From NCBI RefSeq assembly GCF_037477895.1, contig NZ_CP132744.1, forward strand, positions 1 through 64,000: DNA of 64,000 nt, written 5' to 3'. Position 1 is the first letter of the stretch. Each line of letters starts with the position of its first letter. The notes beneath the pieces were generated by a model, which had not been told where the DNA came from, made no database searches, and saw nothing but the letters and a program-made list of their open reading frames with translations. Positions 57,277 to 64,000 of the stretch are shown piece after piece. Both the position numbers and the translations under genes were made by a program. Origin of the DNA: Mycetohabitans endofungorum (GTDB lineage: Bacteria > Pseudomonadota > Gammaproteobacteria > Burkholderiales > Burkholderiaceae).

Positions 57277-57546
57277 TCACCACTGCGTCTTGTTGGTCGA
57301 TTCGAGGCGCTCGCGCTCGCGCTCGCCCAGCCGCAGTTCCAGGCCGACGGCCGCGCACCAGCCCAGCAACTGCTTGAAACTCAGTTGGTCCGGATGTTGT
57401 TCCAGATAGGAAACGCGGTTCTGGCTCAGCCCCAATCGGGCCGCCACCTCGGCCTGTGTCAGCTTGCTACGCTTGCGAGCCGCCTTCAGCAGTTGACCTA
57501 GCTGCAAAGCAGTCACAAGCAGTTGGAACGGCGGGGTGTGAGACAT
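57277..57546 (-). CDS. hipB: HipB-type XRE antitoxin/repressor
   Basis: This 89-residue protein has an XRE helix-turn-helix near residues 27-55 (KLTQAEVAARLGLSQNRVSY). It should bind HipA and repress the operon. The order antitoxin-toxin, with a one-base gap, is standard. Two palindromes just upstream (57607-57650) are the probable operators. The extended C-terminus (RERERLESTNKTQW) is charged. Confidence 0.92.
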   Translation of the reverse strand: MSHTPPFQLLVTALQLGQLLKAARKRSKLTQAEVAARLGLSQNRVSYLEQHPDQLSFKQLLGWCAAVGLELRLGERERERLESTNKTQW

Positions 57547-57606
57547 ACGATTTGTACCCGAAAATCAGCTATTTTAATTTTAGCTGCAATCCGGATATTT
57601 GCAATA

Positions 57607-57650
57607 TATCCGAAAAACGGATAACCTAAAAAATATCTGAAATTCAGATA
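57607..57650 (-). promoter_or_regulatory. hipBA operators
   Basis: Two 17-bp inverted repeats lie 60-105 bases upstream of hipB: TATCCGAAAAACGGATA (57607-57623) and TATCTGAAATTCAGATA (57634-57650), with centres 27 bases apart. The first closely resembles the E. coli HipB operator TATCC-N8-GGATA, with a spacer shorter by one. A third, shorter ATCCGGAT palindrome is near 57590. Autorepression by HipB is expected. Confidence 0.75.
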
Positions 57651-58318
57651 AAATTGAGCCCTTCAGCACGCTGACGCCGCGTCAGATTCGCAATTACCCA
57701 GCTTTGCACCACCGATACCGCGCGCAACGTCCCAGCAGCACATTGGCAATACACCAATGCTTCGCTAAACGCTTCACCGATACGCCAGCCGCGGCCAGCA
57801 CGCAAAAGGGCTGGTGTAGCGTGGGCTAGCCACCGCATCACTGAACCCACCACCTCGTCATAAAAAGCAAGCATTCCGTCTGTTTGTAAAAAGGTCGGAC
57901 GCAAGCATTGCGACACACGGACACCGACGATATGCTGACCTGGTTTCCAACCTCGTCCAGACAAATCTGTCCATTTATTAATGGCTGCACCGAGGGTCCG
58001 CTTATCTGATATCGATAGCGATGTGGCCGTTTGTCACTGCAAGGTATGCGGCGCACCGACTGTTCTGGACGGGTACGCTGGTTTTTTGAAAAGCTGCGTC
58101 GATCCCGCAACGACGGGCACGCAAGCAAACCCACTGTCGATACCCTATATGCACTGCAGTCAACGCGGTCGGCTGTTTACGAACGCGTTTAATCATTTGA
58201 GCGACGGTTTGCATGTCGCATTCCACAGCCAGTCGCCGTGGCTACCAATTGGACCGCTTGTCTAGCATGTGAATCCCGAGATACCGCTTGAGCCAATGGG
58301 CTCGTCAGGAGAACCTGC
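57651..58318. other. Region without assignable gene between hipBA and the pterin-type operon
   Basis: About 670 bases. A minus-strand frame of 106 codons (57644-57964) and a plus-strand frame of 94 codons (57981-58265) are open, but neither resembles a protein I know, and both lack clear ribosome-binding sites. The DNA looks like decayed coding sequence. The promoter of the 58319 operon must lie near its right end; AGGAG at 58308 serves the first gene. Confidence 0.35.
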
Positions 58319-58819
58319 ATGAACAAGTTTGTAACGCTCGCGAGAGGCCTCGTGCTCATCCTGTTCGTCTTCGGTGGCCTTGCACAGGCTACGCCGATGC
58401 AATTGGATGTCACCGGCAATATTCAACGCACGAATGTGCCAGGTACTCACATGTACCGTTTCACGGAGCAGGAATGGCGGTCAATGCCGCGTGCCCAGTT
58501 CACCACGGCCACGAACTGGACGCCCTCGTCGCAGTTTTCCGGCGTGCTTTTAAGCGATGTGCTATCGAAGGTGGGCGCAAAGGGAACGACGCTCCGGGTG
58601 ACAGCACACGATGGCTATGTATCGTATGCGGTCCCGATCAGCGACGCGCACCGGTACGGCGTGATTCTAGCCGACCAGATCAACGGCAAACAGCTGACGC
58701 TCAGGGACTTCGGCCCGCTGTTTCTTGTCTATCCCCGCGACCGGTTCCCAAAGGAGTTGAATCGCTCAGAGATCGCCGGGCGGTTCGTGTGGCAGGTGAA
58801 GTCGATTGAGGTCAGATGA
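58319..58819 (+). CDS. Periplasmic SUOX-fold protein without cysteines (PruR-like pterin-binding candidate)
   Basis: This 166-residue protein has a signal peptide at 1-24 (LVLILFVFGGLAQA). The body resembles the molybdopterin-binding SUOX fold (GVLLSDVLSKVGAKGTTLRV, FGPLFLVYPRD). It contains no cysteine at all, so the Cys that ligates molybdenum in sulfite oxidases is missing and the protein is unlikely to be a Mo enzyme. In Agrobacterium the SUOX-fold protein PruR binds pterins and controls a partner membrane protein. Here the next gene, overlapping by 14 bases, is a membrane histidine kinase, followed by a pteridine-reductase-like gene. That context supports pterin sensing by inference. Confidence 0.75.
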   Translation: MNKFVTLARGLVLILFVFGGLAQATPMQLDVTGNIQRTNVPGTHMYRFTEQEWRSMPRAQFTTATNWTPSSQFSGVLLSDVLSKVGAKGTTLRVTAHDGYVSYAVPISDAHRYGVILADQINGKQLTLRDFGPLFLVYPRDRFPKELNRSEIAGRFVWQVKSIEVR

Positions 58820-60644
58820 TACGTGTCAATGGCTTCGTTGGTCGCGGGCAGGCACCTTGTTGGGGGTGGCGCTCGCGCTGGTGATAGCGGCATGGGGCTA
58901 TACGGCACTTCAATGGACCAGCACGGAACCCATGTCCGTGTACAAGCTAGCCGGTCCGCAGGAAAACTACTACTGGGCACCCGCTCAGTTCAAGTTCAAT
59001 GCAGATCGCCTGGAAAACCTGCTTTTGCGGTATGCGAGCGGCGACAGCCAGGACCTGGATGAGATCCAGCGCTCCTATGAGATCCTGGTGTCAAAGTTCT
59101 CGCTTATTTCGAAGCCGTCGGATACTACCCAGGTACAGCTGAGCGTGCCGGACTACGTGCAGGCCATCGCGGCAATCCGACATTGCCTGCAAACGATCGA
59201 TCCGCTCATCGTCGATCTGCAGCCAGGCGACAGGTCGACGGCACGCGTCATCGCCGGCCACCTGCACGCGCTGGACGAGTCAACACTTCGATTGGCGCAA
59301 GGCATCGGCGAAGCGGAAAACAAACGTCGCGACATTGCGTTGGAGGACTTCCGACACAAACGGCGAGTGCTGTGGGCGAGCTATATCAGTGCAGCTTCGT
59401 TGACGAGCACGCTATTGATCGTGTTGGCCATCGCCACATATCGTGGCATGCGCGCCGCCTGGCGGGAGCGAACCTGGAGAATCGCCGAGCAAAGCGCGAC
59501 GGCGGCAGCCAATGCATCATTAAAAGCTAAGAGTGCGTTTCTAGGGGCGATCGGGCACGAGATCCGCACGCCACTACAAACCATATCGGCCGGTCTTTCG
59601 AGTCTCGCGGACGCCGAACTGTCGACAAGAAGTATGCGCGCTGTGTTGCGAATGGAGCAGGCGGCCGAACAGATCGACGCGCAACTGCGAGACCTGGCCG
59701 ATTATGCAAGGCTTGACGCGGGCAAGCTCAAGTTGCGCATTGCGCCGGTGGATCTGATCGATATCGTGCAGCAGGTCGCCACACAGATGCGGCCGATGGC
59801 TGCGCTCAAGCGGCTGTCTGTACGAATCGACACGCGCGGCATCGTCTGGTTGATTCATTCCGATCAGCAACGGATACGGCAGATCCTGCTCAACCTGGTC
59901 GACAACGCAATCAAGTATTCGACCCAAGGCGACGTGCTGATCCGTGCGACGCAGCACATTGCTGCATCGGAATGCGTCACGCGGATCGCGGTGACCGACC
60001 ACGGCATTGGCATCCCGGAGCAGGCCAAGGAAAAGCTGTTCGAGCCGTTCGTGCAGCTTGACGACGGCAACACGCGAAGCCACACGGGCATCGGCATGGG
60101 TCTGGCCATTGTCGACGGGCTGGTGCGACTGCTCGGCGGCCATATCACCGTTACGTCGACGCTCGGTGTTGGATCGACGTTCGAAGTCACGTTTCGCGAA
60201 TCGACCGACTCGTTGATACGTCGCGCGCAGCCCGACGGCGACAGCCGAAGCGCGCTGCCGGACACGCCGCTGTGCGGCAAACAGGCGCTGGTGGTGGACG
60301 ATCAGCCCCAGATGCGGGATGCGCTGGTCGCGCTCATGCGCAGCTTGGGCCTGGCCGTTACTGCCGTGGACTCGGCATGGGACGCCAGAGTCATGCTTAG
60401 CCAGCGGGAAGTGGATGTCGCGCTCATTGACCTGCAAATGCCGGGGGAAGACGGCGCTTCATTAGCGCGATGGATCCGGAAAACCGGCGCACCTCATTCG
60501 AAATTGATTGGCGTAAGCGCATCGGCACCGGAGCTACTCAGTGAAACGCAATTGGCCATGTTTGATGAACTTTTGATGAAGCCGGTCCGGATTGACGCGC
60601 TACGCGCCGCATTCGAAAACTTGCTGGATGGAGCGTCTTCATGA
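58806..60644 (+). CDS. Hybrid sensor histidine kinase
   Basis: This 612-residue protein has a first membrane segment near 15-35 and a second near 190-210 (SYISAASLTSTLLIVLAIAT), with an all-helical periplasmic sensor of about 150 residues between them. The kinase core shows the H-box GHEIRTPLQTI (His near 249), N-box NLVDNAIKYST, DHGIGIP, FEPFVQLDDG and GIGMGLAIVDG. A receiver follows with Asp in ALIDLQMPGEDG near 540 and Lys in LLMKPVR. The start is a TTG at 58806 because an in-frame stop lies just upstream; no better start fits. The overlap with the SUOX-fold gene suggests that the periplasmic protein feeds this kinase. Confidence 0.88.
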   Translation: MRSDDTCQWLRWSRAGTLLGVALALVIAAWGYTALQWTSTEPMSVYKLAGPQENYYWAPAQFKFNADRLENLLLRYASGDSQDLDEIQRSYEILVSKFSLISKPSDTTQVQLSVPDYVQAIAAIRHCLQTIDPLIVDLQPGDRSTARVIAGHLHALDESTLRLAQGIGEAENKRRDIALEDFRHKRRVLWASYISAASLTSTLLIVLAIATYRGMRAAWRERTWRIAEQSATAAANASLKAKSAFLGAIGHEIRTPLQTISAGLSSLADAELSTRSMRAVLRMEQAAEQIDAQLRDLADYARLDAGKLKLRIAPVDLIDIVQQVATQMRPMAALKRLSVRIDTRGIVWLIHSDQQRIRQILLNLVDNAIKYSTQGDVLIRATQHIAASECVTRIAVTDHGIGIPEQAKEKLFEPFVQLDDGNTRSHTGIGMGLAIVDGLVRLLGGHITVTSTLGVGSTFEVTFRESTDSLIRRAQPDGDSRSALPDTPLCGKQALVVDDQPQMRDALVALMRSLGLAVTAVDSAWDARVMLSQREVDVALIDLQMPGEDGASLARWIRKTGAPHSKLIGVSASAPELLSETQLAMFDELLMKPVRIDALRAAFENLLDGASS

Positions 60645-61420
60645 GCGTCGATAAGGTAGCACTGGTGACCGGTTCGGCCAAGCGGGCCGGCAGACAGATC
60701 CTGGAGCATCTCGCGAAGAATGGATATCGCGTGGCCGTACACGCGTGCACATCGCGCGATGAGGCGGAAACGGCCGCATTGGCGCTACAGCATGCCGGGT
60801 ATGACGCACTGGCCTTCAGCGGTGACCTGCGGGACGCCGCGCAGATCGACCAGCTCATCCAGGATGTCTTCGCGCACTTCGGCCGGTTGGACCTGCTGGT
60901 CAACAACGCGGCGGTTTTCTGGCAAGACGATTTCGTCGACTTCTCCGTGCAGGCGCTGGATCAGGCATGGGCGGTGAACTGCAGGGCTCCGATTCTGCTA
61001 ACGCGGGCCTTCCACGACTGCGCGAGAGCCACGGGTGCAACCGGCGCAGTGGTCAATGTTGTGGACCAGAAGGTGAAAGGCAACTTCCACCGCGACCACT
61101 TCACTTATACGGTCGGAAAGACAGCGCTGGGCAACCTAACGCAAATGCTTGCGATCTCGGCCGCGCCGGTCTTACGCATTAACGCGGTTTTTCCCGGGTT
61201 AATGTTGCCCAGCGACAGCCAGACTGATGCGGACTTTCATTACGCGGCCCGCCAGTCCAACTTGCTGGGTAGGGTGGCAGGCCCGGCCGATGTCGCAGCG
61301 GCGGTCCTGCTGCTGGCTTCCCCCGCCTACAACGGCACCGACTTCGTCATCGATAGCGGCCAGAACCTGATACCCGTGCAGCAGGACGTCATCTATCTGC
61401 ATCGCGCCCCGCGGCCCTAG
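60641..61420 (+). CDS. SDR oxidoreductase, pteridine-reductase-like (FolM/PruA type)
   Basis: This 259-residue short-chain dehydrogenase has a nucleotide-binding N-terminus (VALVTGSAKRAGRQILEHLA, with Arg typical of NADPH-binding pteridine reductases), LLVNNAAVFWQDD, and the catalytic YTVGK near residue 156. The VVDQKVKGNFHRDHFTYTVG stretch resembles FolM/pteridine reductases. The start overlaps the kinase stop as ATGA. Such enzymes reduce dihydropterins to tetrahydropterins and in Agrobacterium supply the PruR ligand. The same arrangement here suggests that the enzyme makes or changes the signal. Confidence 0.85.
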   Translation: MSVDKVALVTGSAKRAGRQILEHLAKNGYRVAVHACTSRDEAETAALALQHAGYDALAFSGDLRDAAQIDQLIQDVFAHFGRLDLLVNNAAVFWQDDFVDFSVQALDQAWAVNCRAPILLTRAFHDCARATGATGAVVNVVDQKVKGNFHRDHFTYTVGKTALGNLTQMLAISAAPVLRINAVFPGLMLPSDSQTDADFHYAARQSNLLGRVAGPADVAAAVLLLASPAYNGTDFVIDSGQNLIPVQQDVIYLHRAPRP

Positions 61421-62294
61421 CCGGATGGCCCCCCGCCTTGAGCCGACGCGCCAGTTCCACGGCCACCCAATTCAGTCGCGCCGGCTTTTCAAAGGGTTTC
61501 ACATCGTATTGCTGAATGACCCGCGCCACCTCATCCTCGTTCGCCTCGCCTGTCACCAGCTTGCCCGTGAGCAGCAAAATGGGTGCGTCGCCGTGACGCG
61601 ACTGACGGATCGACTGGATAATCGCTTCGGCCGTGCCCGTCTCCAGTAGCCAGTCAACGATGAACCCGTCGAACACATTCTCCCCAAGCGCCGCGCGGAA
61701 CGTGGCCTCCGTATTGTACGGCCGGGCAATATAGCCATGCGAATGGAAATACGAGCACATCTCTGCGGTCAATAGCGGATCGTCGTCCACTATCGCAATG
61801 ACCGGGCTCGACTCAGGCGCGTCACGAGGGCGAATCAGAATCTGCTCCACCACGAAATAGTCGCCACCCGATGCCGACTCCACCGGATACACCTTCCAGC
61901 GACTGCCCTCCTTTAGCGCAACGAACTCCAGCCCCGATACGTCATGCGCCCTCTCTCCAATATCGGCTAGGCAACGATACTCAGCATCTCCCACATAAAA
62001 CATCGCTTCTTGCATCTTCGCGGCCAGCGCCCCAACCGGCTCGCCTGAGTCCAGCCCATCGAGCAGCATCGCCGCAGATTCACCATACGCTTGCGCCACA
62101 GCCTTGACCTGCGCAATGGTCCACGGATTGGCGCCCTTCATCTTCCGGTGAGCCTGGGAATAACTTAGCCCAAGGATGCGCTGTACCTCCACCGCATGTT
62201 GGCGTTTGCCAACTCCATGGCGGTTCAGTAAATCATGAATTCGCATGGCAATCGCCAGCGACTCTTCTGAAACCTTGTCTTCGCTTGAAAACAT
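61389..62294 (-). CDS. Response regulator with N-terminal BetR-like HTH and C-terminal receiver
   Basis: This 301-residue protein carries an N-terminal XRE/BetR-like helix-turn-helix at about 8-75 (HGVGKRQHAVEVQRILGLSY) and a C-terminal receiver at about 170-290 (VIAIVDDDPLLTAEMCSYFH, GFIVDWLLETG with Asp near 215, DVKPFEKP). HTH before receiver is the reverse of most regulators. It is convergent with the SDR gene; their 3' ends overlap by 32 bases. It is a plausible output partner of the neighbouring hybrid kinase, which has its own receiver. Confidence 0.85.
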   Translation of the reverse strand: MFSSEDKVSEESLAIAMRIHDLLNRHGVGKRQHAVEVQRILGLSYSQAHRKMKGANPWTIAQVKAVAQAYGESAAMLLDGLDSGEPVGALAAKMQEAMFYVGDAEYRCLADIGERAHDVSGLEFVALKEGSRWKVYPVESASGGDYFVVEQILIRPRDAPESSPVIAIVDDDPLLTAEMCSYFHSHGYIARPYNTEATFRAALGENVFDGFIVDWLLETGTAEAIIQSIRQSRHGDAPILLLTGKLVTGEANEDEVARVIQQYDVKPFEKPARLNWVAVELARRLKAGGHPARAAGRDADR

Positions 62295-62999
62295 GTAATG
62301 TCCGAATCGTTCTGCTCGGCCCCAACTTTAGGAGAAAACGCGCATCACATGCAATGTTCTTTTAAGAAACCCAGCAAAATATTGCTTGACATACGATGTT
62401 TAGCCGCTAATACTTGCATTCCGTACAACGATTTGACTTGCCATTGATGGGGTAAAGGGTATCCGCCATGAACGTAATAAATCCGACATGGTGCATAGGT
62501 TCGGGCAAACGCAATGGATTGAATGGCCTATGCCCGCGTCAATTCAGCGTTGCTTGTCGCGGACTCGATGAGCCGATATTGCAACGGTAAGACGTACGCC
62601 TGAACGGACTGGTCAGCCGGTTGCCCTCAATTGACGAATCCCATGCAGTTCAAACGATTGATAACGCAAAAGGCCATGCAATTCATTGCATGGCAGTAAT
62701 CGCCGCATTGCGCCGCCGGGTTCATCCAAACCACGAGGCGCGTCTACGACATCGAACCGCTCCCGATGGCGCGCAGCCCTATCTGTACGGTTCGATCATG
62801 CTGGCCAATGTGAAGGCAAAAGCCACGTGGCCGTTTCCCTTAACGTGGAGGCAACAACGCTGACAATGAACGAGCGTAGTGCAGGCAGGCCTGGACAGCA
62901 GGCGACAGTACAGCAAGACACGAACGGACCGGTCCCACCTTTGCGGGTTAGGTGCCACGGGTGTCGAAGGCGGGACACAGCGGCATCGGAGGTGGCGGC
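62295..62999. other. Long intergenic region
   Basis: About 700 bases hold no convincing gene. Short frames at 62621-62863 (plus) and 62779-63054 (minus) lack homology and ribosome-binding sites. The left end should carry the promoter of the response regulator. A perfect inverted repeat lies at 62673-62694. Confidence 0.45.
62673..62694. repeat. 9-bp perfect inverted repeat (hairpin)
   Basis: GCCATGCAA and TTGCATGGC are separated by TTCA, which can form a 9-bp hairpin. No T-tract follows, so it is not a usual terminator. It may be a protein-binding site. Confidence 0.5.
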
Positions 63000-63452
63000 A
63001 TGAGCTTCGAGTCAGGTCCACGCGCGAACGCCGCCTTGGAACGGCCGTTGACACGTGACGAGCTCAGCCGCCATGCTGTCGCGTTCGAGGTGGCCAAATG
63101 GCTGCATATCGGCGCGGCGGCGGTCATCGTATTGCTGTGCATGATGATTATTTATCGCGCGCTGCAGGATATCGACGCAGGCCACGGCGGACAGTGGAAA
63201 ATCGCCGCGGCGTTGTTGATCGGCCATCTGGCCGTGCTCTGGGCCATTTTGCGCGCGATGCGCAGCAATCGATATCGGCCGCTGGGCAAAGATGACGAAC
63301 CGGCTGCCACGCTGCTGCTGGAGGGGATGCGGCACGACGCGCAAGTGCAGGCCTACTGCCAGGCCATCCAGGACGAGCCACGCGCATTGACGGGCCATGA
63401 CATCGACGTCTTACAGCGCTATCGCCAATCCATGAGCGCAGGATCCGGCTAG
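63000..63452 (+). CDS. Small membrane protein of unknown function
   Basis: This 150-residue protein starts at 63000 (MSFESGPRANAALERPL), seven bases after GGAGG; an upstream frame to 62952 is less likely. Two hydrophobic segments are near 37-55 (LHIGAAAVIVLLCMMIIYRA) and 66-86 (AAALLIGHLAVLWAILRAMR). The C-terminal 60 residues are polar and probably cytoplasmic. I do not recognise the family. It stands before an MFS gene but a strong hairpin separates them. Confidence 0.7.
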   Translation: MSFESGPRANAALERPLTRDELSRHAVAFEVAKWLHIGAAAVIVLLCMMIIYRALQDIDAGHGGQWKIAAALLIGHLAVLWAILRAMRSNRYRPLGKDDEPAATLLLEGMRHDAQVQAYCQAIQDEPRALTGHDIDVLQRYRQSMSAGSG

Positions 63453-63510
63453 TTCATCCGCGCTTGACACGCCGCCCGCACTCGCCGTAAAGTGAGCGCA
63501 CAGATCTAGA

Positions 63511-63539
63511 CAAGAGACTATCTGTAAGATGGTCTCTTG
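63511..63539 (+). terminator. Strong hairpin between the membrane protein and MFS genes
   Basis: CAAGAGAC pairs with GTCTCTTG, and inside it ATCT pairs with AGAT around a GTA loop, with one T-G pair between, giving a 13-bp stem. No T-run follows. It could terminate the upstream gene or form a leader structure for the transporter, which starts 62 bases later. Confidence 0.55.
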
Positions 63540-63600
63540 CGCGCATCGATCGCGTTGTCTGTTCAGGCCTCTTACAGAATCATGGGAATGGAGGCCGGCA

Positions 63601-64000
63601 GTGCAAGCCATCGCGATCAAGATTCGTGGCATTGAAGACATCATATCGTTCCTCGACTCACAGCCCCGCATCGCGGGCAGAGCCGGCCTCATCTGGTGGC
63701 TGTCGCTCGGTGGGTTGTTTCTCGACGCATTCTCGAATTCAGCGCTGAGCGCGGGCCTCGGGCCAATGACGCGCGATCTCCATCTGACGGCGGCGCAGGT
63801 GGCGCTCATGACGTCGTTCGCATCATGGGTGGCGATTGCATTCAATCCAATCGGCGGTTGGATGGCCGACCGCTGGGGCCGGATCCGCCCCCTAGTCATC
63901 GCGAAACTGCTGTCAGTGCTCGGCGCAGTGCTGGTGGTATTCGCGCCGCGCTTTGAAGTGATCCTGCTGGGGCGCTTCTTCGTTGGCATGGCGTATGGCA
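63601..64000 (+). CDS. MFS transporter, N-terminal part (runs off the window)
   Basis: A GTG at 63601, six bases after GGAGG, opens 133 codons to the window edge without a stop. The sequence has typical MFS transmembrane helices (LIWWLSLGGLFLDAFSNSAL, TSFASWVAIAFNPIGG) and the loop 2-3 signature GGWMADRWGRIRPLV, where Asp and Arg of the G-x-x-x-D-R-x-G-R-R motif are kept. Substrate cannot be told from this part. Confidence 0.85.
   Translation, partial: MQAIAIKIRGIEDIISFLDSQPRIAGRAGLIWWLSLGGLFLDAFSNSALSAGLGPMTRDLHLTAAQVALMTSFASWVAIAFNPIGGWMADRWGRIRPLVIAKLLSVLGAVLVVFAPRFEVILLGRFFVGMAYG

Noticed and set aside
58319..58819. Annotation as a molybdopterin oxidoreductase such as MsrP
   Set aside because: The protein has no cysteine to ligate molybdenum, is much shorter than MsrP, and lies with a kinase and pteridine reductase.

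Overview
The window starts at dnaA and runs through dnaN and gyrB, so it begins at the conventional origin of a main chromosome. The DnaA, DnaN and GyrB sequences are of Burkholderiaceae type. The window also carries many decayed insertion sequences, an AT-rich type III-type effector/chaperone pair and a very large contractile injection locus, which together suggest a host-associated Burkholderiaceae member with a decaying genome. A Mycetohabitans (endofungal 'Burkholderia rhizoxinica' group) chromosome is my best guess, not a proven identity.

Layout. (1) 1-5.7 kb: dnaA-dnaN-gyrB, with a clear terminator between dnaN and gyrB. (2) 5.7-7.2 kb: a hipA scrap, an uncharacterised membrane protein, and an orphan RelB-type antitoxin whose toxin partner has been cut to nine codons. 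(3) 7.4-8.5 kb: a PI-PLC-like protein with a disordered leader, the best candidate payload. (4) 8.9-44.3 kb: an extracellular contractile injection system (eCIS; PVC/Afp-like), nearly all on the minus strand. Read from 41978 downwards the order is inner tube, three sheaths, second tube protein, DUF5908-like small protein, LysM adaptor, VgrG-like spike, gp25, two baseplate J-like proteins, three tail-fibre-like proteins, a PKMT-like methyltransferase, tape measure, AAA+ ATPase and DUF4255 cap/terminator protein. A PAAR-like tip gene lies upstream, beyond IS debris. Most neighbours overlap by 1-4 bp, which points to one coupled operon.

This eCIS is unusual in five ways. Four plus-strand genes encoding a tandemly repeated beta-sandwich-like family (12.9-16.8 kb) sit between tape measure and ATPase. 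Beside the ATPase lies the C-terminal stub of a second tape-measure gene. The intact tape measure carries a 522-bp (174-residue) tandem repeat. The first baseplate J protein carries a 990-bp tandem duplication and ends in a beta-propeller-like region. The fibre proteins have repeated shaft modules, one of them capped by a propeller-like head.

(5) 42.4-46.6 kb: decayed IS3 and IS5 elements. (6) 46.8-49.4 kb: an AT-rich gene with GT-A glycosyltransferase-like motifs, followed by a CesT-type secretion chaperone. (7) 49.6-57.6 kb: a 1977-residue DUF4011/SF1 helicase/Vsr-like nuclease/DUF3320 protein and a hipBA toxin-antitoxin pair with palindromic operators; together these look like a small defence island. 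(8) 58.3-62.3 kb: a cysteine-free periplasmic SUOX-fold protein, a hybrid histidine kinase and a pteridine-reductase-like SDR in a coupled operon, convergent with an HTH-REC response regulator. This resembles a pterin-sensing pathway. (9) 63.0-64.0 kb: a small membrane protein and the start of an MFS transporter that runs off the end. I found no rRNA, tRNA or CRISPR array.
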